A program made the position numbers and the translations under genes. Source: Methanoculleus oceani (GTDB taxonomy: Archaea > Halobacteriota > Methanomicrobia > Methanomicrobiales > Methanoculleaceae). Taken from it: a stretch of 64,000 nucleotides of DNA. The notes below the pieces were generated by a model. That model ran no database searches and was not told the DNA's origin. It saw nothing but the letters and a program-made list of their open reading frames with translations. Location: NCBI RefSeq assembly GCF_023702065.1, contig NZ_QFDM01000001.1:248001-312000 (forward strand), read 5' to 3'. Every line of letters begins with the position of its first letter. The stretch's first letter is position 1. Positions 8,381 through 17,828 of the stretch are shown one piece after another.

Positions 8381-8399
8381 CCTCCCACTCATTCTGGTC

Positions 8400-8594
8400 A
8401 TGAACGGACAGAACCGGGCCGCCATCCGTCCCGGCATGACGGTGGATATCGTGCTCAAACGCGACCAGCGGATCGGGAAGCTCACCCGCGGCGTTGTTGC
8501 CGAGATCCTGACCAACTCGTCCTTCCACCCTCACGGGATCAAGGTCCGGCTCCGGGACGGACAGGTCGGGCGGGTGCAGGAGATCGTCGGATAA
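8400..8594 (+). CDS. YwbE family protein (DUF2196)
   Basis: This 64-residue basic protein matches the YwbE family along its whole length: RPGMTVDIVLKRDQRIGKLT, the core VAEILTNSSFHPHGIKVRL and the ending GRVQEIVG. It is predicted to be a small soluble beta-barrel of unknown biological role. It starts 19 bases after the lysS stop and could be read from the same transcript. It is convergent with the first histidine kinase gene, two bases away. Confidence 0.85.
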   Translation: MNGQNRAAIRPGMTVDIVLKRDQRIGKLTRGVVAEILTNSSFHPHGIKVRLRDGQVGRVQEIVG

Positions 8595-8596
8595 GG

Positions 8597-10474
8597 TCAC
8601 CCGGCCTTCCTGAGGGTGAACCGGATGGCCACCCCTTCCTCCGGCCGCCCCTCCACCCGGTCGTCCGCCCGGATCTTCCCGTCATACCGTTCGACGAGCA
8701 TCCGGCAGATGTAGAGGCCAAGGCCTCCATTGCTTTTTCTACCGTTTTCACCGTAGAAGCGGGTGAACAGGCGTTGCTTCACCTCGTCGGCGATGCCAGG
8801 ACCGCTGTCTTCGACCGAGACCAGGACTTCATCACCGCGCTCCTCGACCCGGATGGCGATCTCGACCGCCGGCCCGCCGAACTTCACCGCGTTGCCGATG
8901 AGGTTCGTGAAGATCTCGGAGAGGAGGTCGTCGGCGAGCACCGGGACGGCGGTCCCCGCGTAGGTGATCCGCACATCGGGGAAGTGCTCGATCTCCGCCC
9001 GAATAACGGGATCGAGAGCGACCGGGCCGAGGACGGCAGCCTCTTCACGGATCTGCCTGATGGTATTGACGTTTCGGATGATCTCGATGCTTTTCTTGAG
9101 GCTCTTCTGCACTTTCGCGGTGTAATTCCGCTCTTCCCCCTCGAGTTCTTCCATGAGGAGGTCCGTGTAGAGGCTGGCGGTGTTGATGGTGTTTCTGATA
9201 TCGTGCGTCATGATATCCAGGTAGAGGTTTGCCTTTCCGGTCGACTCCTGCAGTTCTGCCGTGCGCGCCTCGACCTGTTCCTCCAGGTTCTCGCTGTACT
9301 CGCGGATCGTCTCCTCAGAGTCCTGGAGGCGGCTTATGGCAGCTTTGAGGTTCGCGACCATCGTGTTGATGCTCCGCTCGAGTTTCACGACTTCGCGTGT
9401 TGCCGAGAGCCGGACGGTGTGGTCGAGGTTTCCCTGCGCGATAACGTCGACGTCGTCGATGATCTCCTCGAGGGGGCGTGTGAGGCGGCGCGCTACAAGG
9501 AAGATGACCGCGCTCGAGAGAACGATTGCGAGGATTGCAACGACGGCGCGAGAGTAGAGCATCTGGTCGAGCTGGCTCTGTATGAGTCCCGTATCATAGG
9601 TCAGTTCGACGACGACGCTCGGGTCAGACGGATAGTCCGGGTCTTTCAGGTCGATGAAGAGGTACCGGATCCGCCTTCCGTGCTCATCCTGCACCGCGTA
9701 ATCCGTTCTGCCGGGGATGATCGTCCCGGTGATGAGAGCCTGTGTTCGGGCATCGGCGGGATCGCCGCCCGCCTCGACGGGGTTGCCCCAGATATCGTAA
9801 ACGCAGATCGAATCGAGGTACGGATTCAGGGCGACGAACTCCTGCGTGCTCTCCCGTGAGCGCAAACGGTTCCGTTCCTCCACGAATGCATCCGGCACGA
9901 GCCCGAGTTCGAGAAGGTAGCGGTGGTCCGGAGTGGGCATGTAGGCATACTTCCGGACCTGCCCGGTTGCGGGCTCGTACACCACACGGTCGGGGGAGAA
10001 TTCGTGCCCAAGGCGCATCCGGGTGATCTCGGCATAGAAGTCCGGGTTCTCCTTGAAGTCGATGCCCCGGTCAGGAGGATAGGTGGTGTACTCGATTACT
10101 CCCGACGAGTTGATGACGTAAAGATCCATATCTCCTCCAAGCTCCTCTTTGATCGCCGGGAGGTCCATCTGCGACGGATCCCTTCCCGCCCGCCCATACT
10201 CCTCAAGAAAGAGCGAGAATCCTCTCTGCAGTCGCAGGTTGAGGGAATCGTCAAAGAGCTTGAGGCCGGTATCCGTGTCCACGATCGATTCCCTGATGCT
10301 CTTTTCGGTGACGCTCTGGAGGGTGGCGAGGTCGGAGGTCATCCTCTCTTCGGCCTGCATATAGTCGTAGACCGAGATGAGACCGATGGCGGGGATGACG
10401 ATGAGAAGGATGGCTACGACAAGAGTAGGCGTAAACGGCCAGCCTTCCGGAACAGGTGTGCGGTCGCTCTTCAT
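8597..10474 (-). CDS. Membrane sensor histidine kinase, paralogue 1 of 3
   Basis: This 625-residue sensor kinase has a first membrane helix at about 16-37, an extracellular Cache-like sensor at about 38-308 and a second helix at about 309-328. A HAMP domain (~329-383), a short coiled coil and the transmitter follow. The phosphoacceptor is H424 in IMTHDIRN. The N-box (NLIGNAVKFGG, ~524), G1 (EDSGPG, 555) and G2 (GGLGLYIC, 583) boxes are complete, so the kinase should be active. It is one of three tandem paralogues on this strand with no response regulator nearby. It is separated from paralogue 2 by 210 bp, so it probably has its own promoter. The ligand is unknown. Confidence 0.9.
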   Translation of the reverse strand: MKSDRTPVPEGWPFTPTLVVAILLIVIPAIGLISVYDYMQAEERMTSDLATLQSVTEKSIRESIVDTDTGLKLFDDSLNLRLQRGFSLFLEEYGRAGRDPSQMDLPAIKEELGGDMDLYVINSSGVIEYTTYPPDRGIDFKENPDFYAEITRMRLGHEFSPDRVVYEPATGQVRKYAYMPTPDHRYLLELGLVPDAFVEERNRLRSRESTQEFVALNPYLDSICVYDIWGNPVEAGGDPADARTQALITGTIIPGRTDYAVQDEHGRRIRYLFIDLKDPDYPSDPSVVVELTYDTGLIQSQLDQMLYSRAVVAILAIVLSSAVIFLVARRLTRPLEEIIDDVDVIAQGNLDHTVRLSATREVVKLERSINTMVANLKAAISRLQDSEETIREYSENLEEQVEARTAELQESTGKANLYLDIMTHDIRNTINTASLYTDLLMEELEGEERNYTAKVQKSLKKSIEIIRNVNTIRQIREEAAVLGPVALDPVIRAEIEHFPDVRITYAGTAVPVLADDLLSEIFTNLIGNAVKFGGPAVEIAIRVEERGDEVLVSVEDSGPGIADEVKQRLFTRFYGENGRKSNGGLGLYICRMLVERYDGKIRADDRVEGRPEEGVAIRFTLRKAG

Positions 10475-10513
10475 AGGTCACGGTCCTGCAGGGGACGGAG
10501 CGCGCGTTCGACT

Positions 10514-10535
10514 GGCCGGCGGATGCACGCCGGCC
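10514..10535. repeat. 8-bp perfect hairpin between kinase genes
   Basis: GGCCGGCG / GATGCA / CGCCGGCC lies in the 210-bp spacer upstream of kinase 1. It could end transcription from paralogue 2 (minus strand) or serve as an operator for paralogue 1. Nothing else in the spacer looks like a gene. Confidence 0.4.
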
Positions 10536-10684
10536 GTACCATCTGTACCGGATCGTGCTCGCTCCGCAGAACAGGGTTTTCCCATCTTAACGGGCACTAG
10601 TGGGCGTCTCTCCATCTAAAAATCTTCGCGATCAGGATAGGGTCCCGGGAGGGAGAGGGGGGCAGGCAGGGTGCGAGTGACCGT

Positions 10685-12577
10685 TTACTCCCCCGGCGCC
10701 TTCCGGAGCGTAAACCGGATGGCTGTGCCGCACTCCGGCCGCCCCTCCACCCGGTCGTCCGCCCATATCTTCCCGCCGTAGCGCGTAATGAGCATCCGGC
10801 AGATATAGAGGCCGAGACCAGCCCCCGCAAGCGCTCCTTCCCCCCTCCGGAAGCGGCGGAAGAGCGAGGCCTTCATCGCGCCGGGGATTCCCGGGCCGGT
10901 ATCCTCGATCGAGACAAGTACTTCATCCCCGTGCTCTTCCACCCGGATGGTGACCTCGACCGCCGGCCCACCGAACTTCACCGCGTTGCCGACGAGGTTC
11001 GCAAGGACCTCAGAAAGAAGGTTATCGGCGAGGACTGTGACCTCTCGCCCCTCGTACCGGATCCGGGTCGCGGGGTGGTTCGCCACCTGTGCGCGGATCA
11101 CCCGGTCGAGGTCCACCTGCGCCAACGCTGCTCCGTCCCCCCGGGCCTCGCGGAGGGTGGCGACGCAACCGATGATCTCCGAACTCTGCTCGAGCTGGGA
11201 GAGCATCTTTCTGGCCATCTCCTGCTGCTCCTCTTCGAGCGCATCGACAATGAATCGGGTGTATCCGATAGCGACGGTGTTTGCGTTGTTGATGTCGTGG
11301 ACCATGATGTCCAGGAAGAGTGTTGCCGTCCTGTTGGACTCCTCGAGGTCGGCCGTCCGCTCCCGGACCAGATCCTGAAGCCGGGCGCTGTACTCCCGTG
11401 TTGCCTCCTCCGACTCCCGGAGGCGCCGGATGTTCCCTTTGAGGGAATCAATCATGGTACCGATGCTCTCCTCGAGACGGGTAAACTCCGTTCCTGTAGA
11501 TACCCGGATCCGGTGGTCGAGATCCCCCCGGGCGATCCGATTGACGTCATCGACGATCGCCCGTATCGGGCGGGTAATCTGCCACGAAACCGGGACCGCG
11601 ATGCAGCAGGCGATCATGCCCGCAAAGACCGCGAGGAGAATGTGGCTAAGCCGCATCTCCTCGAGCCGGGCGTCGAGGAGAGCGGTACTGTAGGTCAGTT
11701 CGACGACCCTGCTTGTATCCGACGGGTAGTCGGTAGCGGAGAGGTCGACAAGGATATACCGGGTGAACCTTCCTGCGGCCGGATCCGCTATCGTCCGATC
11801 CTGCTTCTCTTCAAAGACTCCCCGGGCAACGGAATTGATGATAGCAGGATCGGTCGGGCTCTCCGAATCGGTCGCGTTGATGAGCCTCCCGTAACAGTCA
11901 AAGATCCGGATGCTCTCGAGCGAAGGGTTCAATCGCATCAGGTCCTCTTTAAGGGTCTGGTACTTCGGATCGAACCGGCCGGTCTCGACCGTAGTGCAGA
12001 TAAGCCCGAGCTCGAAGAGGTAGCGGTGATCGGGAGACGGCATGTAAGCGTACTTCCGCAACCGTCCGCTCGCCGGCTCAGCCAGGACCCGGTCCGCCGC
12101 GAACGCATCGCCGGACAGGATCTCCGTGATCCGGTCGTAGAAATAGGGGATCTCCCTGAAATCAAGGCCGAGATCCGGGGGATAAGTAGTGTACTCGATG
12201 ATACCGCTCTCGTTGATGATGTAGATGTCCATCTCTCCCCCGAGCTCCCCTTTGACGCGGGAGAGGTCCATCATCCCCGGGTTTCTTCCCGCCCGCTTGT
12301 ACTCGGCAAAGACCGGGTCGAATCCCTCCCGCATCTGGCGGTCCAGCGTGCTGTCGAAGAGTTTCAGGCCCGCATCCACGAGCTGTATCGATTGAATGAC
12401 GCTCTTCTCCGTCTGCTCCCGGAGCAGGCCTTCCTCGGCGATCAGAGCCTCCTCGACCTGCCGGTAGTCCATGGCCGAGATCAGCCCGATCACCGGGAGC
12501 GTTATCAGGAGCATGACGAGCACCAGATGTGTGCTGAAACGACGAGGCTTCCTGCCGGTACCGTCCGTCGCCGTCAT
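10685..12577 (-). CDS. Membrane sensor histidine kinase, paralogue 2 of 3
   Basis: The domain order matches its neighbours: helix (LVLVMLLITLPVIGLISAMD), a ~270-residue extracellular sensor with the shared INESGIIEYTTYPPD segment, a second helix (ILLAVFAGMIACCIAVPVS), HAMP and transmitter. The H-box reads IMVHDINN, the N-box NLVGNAVKFGG, G1 EDTGPGI and G2 AGLGLYIC. An in-frame ATG at 12631 exists, but ATG 12577 overlaps the stop of paralogue 3 as ATGA and has a GGGAGG element upstream. That start is preferred (630 residues) and implies coupled expression with paralogue 3. Input and output partners are not encoded nearby. Confidence 0.9.
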   Translation of the reverse strand: MTATDGTGRKPRRFSTHLVLVMLLITLPVIGLISAMDYRQVEEALIAEEGLLREQTEKSVIQSIQLVDAGLKLFDSTLDRQMREGFDPVFAEYKRAGRNPGMMDLSRVKGELGGEMDIYIINESGIIEYTTYPPDLGLDFREIPYFYDRITEILSGDAFAADRVLAEPASGRLRKYAYMPSPDHRYLFELGLICTTVETGRFDPKYQTLKEDLMRLNPSLESIRIFDCYGRLINATDSESPTDPAIINSVARGVFEEKQDRTIADPAAGRFTRYILVDLSATDYPSDTSRVVELTYSTALLDARLEEMRLSHILLAVFAGMIACCIAVPVSWQITRPIRAIVDDVNRIARGDLDHRIRVSTGTEFTRLEESIGTMIDSLKGNIRRLRESEEATREYSARLQDLVRERTADLEESNRTATLFLDIMVHDINNANTVAIGYTRFIVDALEEEQQEMARKMLSQLEQSSEIIGCVATLREARGDGAALAQVDLDRVIRAQVANHPATRIRYEGREVTVLADNLLSEVLANLVGNAVKFGGPAVEVTIRVEEHGDEVLVSIEDTGPGIPGAMKASLFRRFRRGEGALAGAGLGLYICRMLITRYGGKIWADDRVEGRPECGTAIRFTLRKAPGE

Positions 12578-14490
12578 GGGCTGCTTCCCTCCCCGGCCTT
12601 TGGGAGCGTAAACCGGATGGCCGTGCCGCACTCCGGGCGCCTCTCCACCCGGTCGACCGCCCGGATCTTCCCGCCGTAGCGTTCGATGAGCATCCGGCAG
12701 ATGTAGAGCCCGAGCCCGGTCCCGGCGCCCCTGCCGGTCCCGCGAGCAAGTCGCTCGAAGAGACGAGGTTTGAGAACATCCGGGATCCCCGGCCCGGTAT
12801 CTTCGACCGATACCAGGACCTCGTCGCCGTGCTCTTCCACCCGGATGGTGACCTCGACTGCCGATCCGCCGAATTTCGCCGCGTTCCCGAGCAAATTTGC
12901 AAAGACCTCGGAGAGGAGATCGTCGGCGAGCACGCTGACCGTGGTGCCGGCGTAGGTTATCCCGGTGATGGAAGAGCGCTCTATCTCACGCCTTACGAGG
13001 GGATCAAGATCGACCGGTTCAGGATGCCGTACCCCCCCCTGGATATGCTGGATGGTGTTGACGTTCCGGACGATCTCCATGCTCTTTGCGAGCCCCATCT
13101 TCGCCTTCCGGATCAGTTCGGCCTCGGGCTCTCCCTCGAGGTCGGCGAGGAGGAGGTCCGCGTAGAGGCTTGCGACGTTGTTGGCGTTGTTGATGTCGTG
13201 CCCCATGATGTCCAGGTAGAGTGTTGCCATCCGGTTGGACGCCTCAAGGTCGGCTGTCCGCTCCCGGACCTGGTCTTCGAGAGTATGGCTGTACCGGACG
13301 AGTTCCTCCTCCGACTCCCCGAGCCTCCGCATGGTCTCCTTTAAGGATGCGACCACTCGCCGCACACTCTCCCCGAGATGCACGAACTCCTCGTCCCCCC
13401 CCACCCGTATGGGGTGAGAGAGGTCCCCGCGGGCGACGGCGTCGACGTCCTCGACGAGGGTGCGTATCGGTCGTGTCAGGTGATGCGCGGCGAGGGCCGA
13501 GAGGCAGCCGATGCAGAGGAACGCGATGAGCAGGACACTCGTATGGTGGTCGAGTATCCCGGCGAGTTTTGTCTCTGCGGCCTTCGTATTGCAGGTCAGT
13601 TCAACAACCATGCTCATATCCGATGCGTAATTGCCGTCCGTCATATCGATGAAGAGGTACCGGGTCAGTTCGCCTGCGGTGGTGTTCTCCACTTCAAGCG
13701 TGGTCCTCTCCCGGTAAGCCTCTCTGACCATGGCCAGCCGGCGATCGTCGTCGGGATGCTCCTTGCCGGTGATCCGGGTGCCCAGACAGTCGAAGATCCG
13801 GATCTCCGTGATGTCCGGGTTCAGGCTCACCAGTTCCCCGACCATATCCCGGTACTTCAGCTCCGCGCGGTACCGCTGAAACTCAGACTCCACCAGGCCG
13901 AGCTCGAAGAGGTAGCGGTGGTCGGGAGAGGGCAGGTACGCATACTTCCGGAGTTCGCCGGTGGAGATCTCTGCGACGACCCTGTCGGCCGAGAAGACGT
14001 TCCCGAGCCGGATCGCCGTGATCCGGTCGTAAAATGAAGGGATCTCCTTAAAGTCGTACCCCAGATCGGGGGGATAGGTGGTATACTCGATGATACCGCT
14101 CTCGTTGATGATGTACAGGTCCATCCTGCCCCCGAGCTCCCCCTTGACCCGAAGGAGGTCCATCTTCGATGGGTCCCTGCCCACGCGCTCGTATTCTGCG
14201 ATAAACGGATCGAAACTTTCCCGCATCTCGTGGTTTAAGGTGTTGTCGAAGAGTTTCAACCCGGTGTCCACCAGGTTCATCGAGAGGGCTATTCCGGACT
14301 CGGTCTGGCTCCGGGATTCTACAGCATTCTCTTCCAGTTCCTGCCTGACCGCCGCAGAATCGATGAACGAGAGCAGGCAGACGACAGGGGCCATCGCGAG
14401 CAGGATGGCGGCCAGGAGATAGAGCATGAGCGGCAACGACGGCCTTACAACTCTCTTTACCGTCATTTGGGTATCCTCTCCGCTCTTCAT
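12574..14490 (-). CDS. Membrane sensor histidine kinase, paralogue 3 of 3
   Basis: This 638-residue kinase is the promoter-proximal gene of the pair. It has an N-terminal helix (LMLYLLAAILLAMAPVVCLL), an extracellular Cache-like sensor sharing YTTYPPDLG and RKYAYLPSPDHRYLFELGL with its paralogues, a second helix (VLLIAFLCIGCLSAL), HAMP, and a transmitter with IMGHDINN, NLLGNAAKFGG, EDTGPGI and TGLGLYICRML. TATA-like boxes on the minus strand lie at 14530-14551 (ATATATC, CTATATAG). The three kinases probably arose by tandem duplication and diverged mainly in the sensor and H-box flank. No receiver protein is encoded beside them. Confidence 0.9.
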   Translation of the reverse strand: MKSGEDTQMTVKRVVRPSLPLMLYLLAAILLAMAPVVCLLSFIDSAAVRQELEENAVESRSQTESGIALSMNLVDTGLKLFDNTLNHEMRESFDPFIAEYERVGRDPSKMDLLRVKGELGGRMDLYIINESGIIEYTTYPPDLGYDFKEIPSFYDRITAIRLGNVFSADRVVAEISTGELRKYAYLPSPDHRYLFELGLVESEFQRYRAELKYRDMVGELVSLNPDITEIRIFDCLGTRITGKEHPDDDRRLAMVREAYRERTTLEVENTTAGELTRYLFIDMTDGNYASDMSMVVELTCNTKAAETKLAGILDHHTSVLLIAFLCIGCLSALAAHHLTRPIRTLVEDVDAVARGDLSHPIRVGGDEEFVHLGESVRRVVASLKETMRRLGESEEELVRYSHTLEDQVRERTADLEASNRMATLYLDIMGHDINNANNVASLYADLLLADLEGEPEAELIRKAKMGLAKSMEIVRNVNTIQHIQGGVRHPEPVDLDPLVRREIERSSITGITYAGTTVSVLADDLLSEVFANLLGNAAKFGGSAVEVTIRVEEHGDEVLVSVEDTGPGIPDVLKPRLFERLARGTGRGAGTGLGLYICRMLIERYGGKIRAVDRVERRPECGTAIRFTLPKAGEGSSP

Positions 14491-14529
14491 GCGTTACCTT
14501 CCCGGGGATGGAACGGTTCCTCAATGAGG

Positions 14530-14551
14530 GATATATCTGTAGCTATATAGT
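14530..14551 (-). promoter_or_regulatory. Candidate TATA region for the kinase pair
   Basis: On the minus strand ACTATATAGC and AGATATATCC stand 40-60 bases before the start of kinase paralogue 3. Either would place initiation 15-30 bases before the ATG. The remaining upstream DNA to 14691 shows no gene. Confidence 0.4.
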
Positions 14552-14691
14552 ATGAACGATTTTAACGCGAACTTATGAATTTGAACAATTCATTTCGTCT
14601 GAAGATACCGTAGAAGGCAGCAGAACACTCTTTCTGCAAACCCGTGCTGAGAAAAAGGATCTCCGCGACTGGCGGGAACGAAGAGAGCGGC

Positions 14692-15068
14692 AGGAGCGGA
14701 GTTCGAGCACCGGAGGTGCGAGTCGCGACGTTCCGATAGTCGCGACGTTCCGATAGGAGCGGAGTTCGAGCACCGGAGGTGCGAGTCGCGACGTTCCGAT
14801 AGGAGCGGAGTTCGAGCACCGGAGGTGCGAGTCGCGACGTTCCGATAGGAGCGGAGTTCGAGCACCGGAGGTGCGAGTCGCGACGTTCCGATAGGAGCGG
14901 AGTTCGAGCACCGGAGGTGCGAGTCGCGACGTTCCGATAGGAGCGGAGTTCGAGCACCGGAGGTGCGAGTCGCGACGTTCCGATAGGAGCGGAGTTCGAG
15001 CACCGGAGGTGCGAGTCGCGACGTTCCGATAGGAGCGGAGTTCGAGCACCGGAGGTGCGAGTCGCGAC
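14692..15068. repeat. 46-bp tandem repeat array, eight copies
   Basis: The unit (core GGAGTTCGAGCACCGGAGG, then TGCGAGTCGCGACGTTCCGA and TAGGAGC) begins at 14701, 14764, 14810, 14856, 14902, 14948, 14994 and 15040. From the second copy on the period is exactly 46 bases and the copies look identical. Between copies 1 and 2 a 17-base piece (TCGCGACGTTCCGATAG) is duplicated, giving a 63-base step. Each unit contains the small hairpin GCACC-GGA-GGTGC. There are no unique spacers, so it is not a CRISPR array. The array lies between the 5' end of the kinase operon and the 3' end of the thermosome gene. Repetitive frames on the minus strand are artefacts of the repeat. Confidence 0.95.
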
Positions 15069-15143
15069 TGTGGACACAGGACAAAAAAGAGAATGCCGGG
15101 ACCGGATCGCGGCCCCGGACGTATCGTGGACGGTACGGTGATC

Positions 15144-16808
15144 TTACATCGGGGGCATGCCCATGCCGCCCATGCCGCCACCCATGCCTCCGCCCATGGC
15201 AGCCATCTCCTCAGGAGAGGGGCCGGCGGACTTGGACGAGGCGATGACGTCGTCGATCCGGAGGATCATGACGGCGGCCTCGGCGGCGCTGGAGACTGCC
15301 TGGGTCTTCACCCGCAGGGGCTCGATGACACCGGCCTTGAGCATATCGCCCGATACGGCGTTGAAGACGTCAAGTCCCATGTACTTTGCGTTCTTGCCAC
15401 CCTTCTCGTGGGCTGCGCGGAGGGCGACGAGCATGTCGATCGGGTCGAGGCCCGCGTTCTCGGCAAGCGTCCTCGGGATGATCTCGAGCGCGCTTGCAAA
15501 CGCCTCGATGGCGAGCTGGGCACGTCCGCCGACACTTGCGGCGTATTCGCGGAGCCGGAGGGAGAGTTCGATCTCGGGCGCACCGCCGCCGGCAACGAAC
15601 TTCTTGTCCTCGATGGCAACGCTGACGACCCGCAGGGCGTCCTCCATGGCACGGTCGAGTTCGTCGACGACGTGCTCGGTACCACCGCGGATGATGATCG
15701 AGACGGCCTTCGGGTTCTCACACTCGGTGACGAAGATCATCTCTTCGCCGGAGACCTTCTTCTCCTCGACGCTGCCCGCCTTGCCGAGTTCCTCGGGGGC
15801 GATGGCGTCGATGGAGCTGACGACCGAGCCGCCGGTGGCGCGGGCGAGTTTCTCCATGTCGCTCTTCTTGACACGCCGCACGGAGAAGATGCCGGCCTTG
15901 GCGAGGTAGTGCTGGGCGATGTCGTCGATACCCTTCTGGCAGAAGAGGACGTTTGCACCGCTTGCGATGACCTTGTCGACGATGCCCTTGATCATCCGCT
16001 CCTCTTCATCGAGGAACATCTGGAGCTGGTCGGGGCTCGTTATGCTGATCTCGGCGTCGACCTCGGTCTTCTTGAACTCGACGGCGGCGTTCAGCAGCAG
16101 GATCTTCGCGTTCTTGACGACGCGGGGCATGGCGGGGTGCACACGCTCCTTGTCGATGATCATGCCCTCGACGATCTCGGACTCCTCGATGGACCCGCCG
16201 ACCTTCTTCTCGACCTTCACGAACTCGGTGTCGACGGTACCGTCGGCGTCTGCGACCATCGTGATCGCCTTGACGACAAGTTCGGTGAGTTTCTCCTTTG
16301 CGGCCTCGGCGCCCTTGCCGGTCATGGCGGTGTCGGCAATCTTCTGGAGCATCGCCATGTCGTCGGGCTTGATAGCGACGGCGATGTCGTCGAGGATCTC
16401 CTGTGCCTTATCGGCGGCCATGCGGTAGCCGTGGGCGATGACCGTAGGGTGCACGTCCTGGTCGAGGAGGTCCTCGGCACGCTTCAGGAGTTCGCCTGCG
16501 ATCACCACCGCAGTCGTGGTGCCGTCGCCGACCTCGTCGTCCTGGGTCTTTGCGATCTCGACCATCATCTTTGCAGCCGGGTGCTCGATATCCATCTCTT
16601 TCAAGATGGTCACACCGTCGTTCGTGATGACGACGTCGCCGATGGTGTCGACGAGCATCTTGTCCATACCCTTGGGGCCGAGCGTCGTCCTTACAGCGCT
16701 TGCGACGGCCTTTGCGGCTGCGATGTTGCCCGACTGTGCGTCACGACCGCGGGTACGCTGGCTACCCTCTTTCAGAATAAAGATTGGTTGTCCTCCAAGA
16801 CTTGACAT
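15144..16808 (-). CDS. thsA: Thermosome subunit (group II chaperonin)
   Basis: The 554-residue subunit belongs to the archaeal chaperonin that encloses and refolds proteins in an ATP-driven double ring. It shows [12 protein letters not shown], the nucleotide-binding [15 protein letters not shown], and the equatorial C-terminal segment [17 protein letters not shown]. It ends in a Gly-Met-rich tail ([17 protein letters not shown]) that projects into the cavity. ATG 16808 ([10 protein letters not shown]) is preferred over an ATG nine bases upstream. A clear TATA box lies about 45 bases upstream. Heat-responsive expression is usual for this family. The symbol is generic, since subunit identity cannot be fixed here. 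Confidence 0.96.
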   Translation of the reverse strand: MSSLGGQPIFILKEGSQRTRGRDAQSGNIAAAKAVASAVRTTLGPKGMDKMLVDTIGDVVITNDGVTILKEMDIEHPAAKMMVEIAKTQDDEVGDGTTTAVVIAGELLKRAEDLLDQDVHPTVIAHGYRMAADKAQEILDDIAVAIKPDDMAMLQKIADTAMTGKGAEAAKEKLTELVVKAITMVADADGTVDTEFVKVEKKVGGSIEESEIVEGMIIDKERVHPAMPRVVKNAKILLLNAAVEFKKTEVDAEISITSPDQLQMFLDEEERMIKGIVDKVIASGANVLFCQKGIDDIAQHYLAKAGIFSVRRVKKSDMEKLARATGGSVVSSIDAIAPEELGKAGSVEEKKVSGEEMIFVTECENPKAVSIIIRGGTEHVVDELDRAMEDALRVVSVAIEDKKFVAGGGAPEIELSLRLREYAASVGGRAQLAIEAFASALEIIPRTLAENAGLDPIDMLVALRAAHEKGGKNAKYMGLDVFNAVSGDMLKAGVIEPLRVKTQAVSSAAEAAVMILRIDDVIASSKSAGPSPEEMAAMGGGMGGGMGGMGMPPM

Positions 16809-16852
16809 AGGTATCACCGTTGTTAAGCGATAGAAAGGTAGGTTTGTAGTTC

Positions 16853-16860
16853 TATATAAA
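16853..16860 (-). promoter_or_regulatory. TATA box of the thermosome gene
   Basis: On the minus strand TTTATATA lies about 45 bases before ATG 16808, predicting initiation near 16830. The promoter sits in the 57-base gap behind the HTH regulator gene, so the chaperonin has its own promoter. Confidence 0.7.
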
Positions 16861-16865
16861 CCTAT

Positions 16866-17780
16866 TCACTCATTTATCATATCTATGAGTTCCGAGCCGT
16901 CTTCGAGGGTGTGGAGATGCTCTTCCCCGATAAGGAGGGTTTTGCCGATTTTTTTCTGCTTTTTGTAATCCGTGACGACGCACACTGCAAACGTCTTCGT
17001 GATCTGGGAGATGTTGCCGATGAGAGAAGCGCGCTTTACAATCTTCTGGGAGGTCCCGTAGGCCGTCAGGATTGTATGCCTATCAAAGAGCGCCAGCGCC
17101 TGGAACGGAGCCTGCCGCATCGCGTGGATCTCCATTCCCATGCGTTCGAGATCGACCAGGACGTCGCCGGTAGTGGACTCCGGAGGCTTCTCCGGCTCGG
17201 GTGAGCGGTAGCCGACGAGCTCGATCGTCTCGACGAGCGGGGCATTGAAGAGCTCCTCGAGCTTGATGGCGACATCGAGCGTGGTCCCCATCCCGCTCTC
17301 GTACTTGCTGATAGTCCGGCGGGAGACCCCGAGGTGCGACGCGAGGTCCCCGAGCGACATCCGGGATCGCTCCCGCACCTCCCGCAGGAGGTCGCCTTTG
17401 ATCTTCACGTAAAGACCGCCCGGGGATGCGTAGACCATCGGCGAGAGGCCTTCCACGAAGTAGTCGTAGAGCGTCTCGGGGCTGAGGGCGAAGAGCCCGT
17501 AGCGGATGTAGACGACGCCGCGCTCGAGGGCCGCATCGCGCGCCCGCTCTCCGACGATGAGAGGGGTGGCCTGAAGGTACCGGGCGATCAGGTTGAGGTC
17601 CCAGGCGATGTCGGCACTCACGCTGTCGATGTGAGAGGCGACTTTGATGATGACGAGGTTGTCGCCTTTCTTCGCGATAAGGTCGAAACTCCGCGGACGG
17701 ATGTTGCACCGCTCCGAGACGTCGAAGTCCGCGAGAAGCATGATGCTGATGACCATCTGAGGAAGGCGATCCTGCGACAT
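16866..17780 (-). CDS. Archaeal HTH-type transcriptional regulator (central XRE-like HTH)
   Basis: The open frame continues far upstream, but that part is antisense to tiaS. The real protein starts at ATG 17780 (MSQDRLPQMV) and has 304 residues. An N-terminal domain contains SFDLIAKKGDNLVIIKVASH, reminiscent of a restriction-like fold. A helix-turn-helix lies at about 130-162 (SLGDLASHLGVSRRTISKYE). The C-terminal domain keeps LIGNISQITKTFAVCVVTD. This is the conserved family annotated in euryarchaea as a putative HTH-type regulatory protein, with targets unknown. It is divergent from tiaS with only 48 bp shared, and lies directly upstream of the thermosome gene. Confidence 0.85.
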   Translation of the reverse strand: MSQDRLPQMVISIMLLADFDVSERCNIRPRSFDLIAKKGDNLVIIKVASHIDSVSADIAWDLNLIARYLQATPLIVGERARDAALERGVVYIRYGLFALSPETLYDYFVEGLSPMVYASPGGLYVKIKGDLLREVRERSRMSLGDLASHLGVSRRTISKYESGMGTTLDVAIKLEELFNAPLVETIELVGYRSPEPEKPPESTTGDVLVDLERMGMEIHAMRQAPFQALALFDRHTILTAYGTSQKIVKRASLIGNISQITKTFAVCVVTDYKKQKKIGKTLLIGEEHLHTLEDGSELIDMINE

Positions 17781-17828
17781 AACCCGTAAGAATCGATATA
17801 GCCGGAGAACGATATAAACTAGAGGGTT

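Noticed and set aside
6782-8515. 577-codon minus-strand frame opposite lysS
   Set aside because: It is an antisense shadow caused by codon bias. The lysS motifs on the plus strand are complete.
14692-15068. CRISPR array
   Set aside because: Units are contiguous and near-identical with no unique spacers, and no cas genes are in the window.
14562-15181. Overlapping minus-strand frames of 164-202 codons across the tandem array
   Set aside because: They are produced by the 46-base repeat, which stays open in all three frames (46 is not a multiple of 3). The peptides simply repeat with no start context or family.
15093-16805. 570-codon plus-strand frame opposite the thermosome gene
   Set aside because: It is a GC-rich antisense shadow of a confidently identified chaperonin, with Asp/Gly/His-rich low-complexity sequence.
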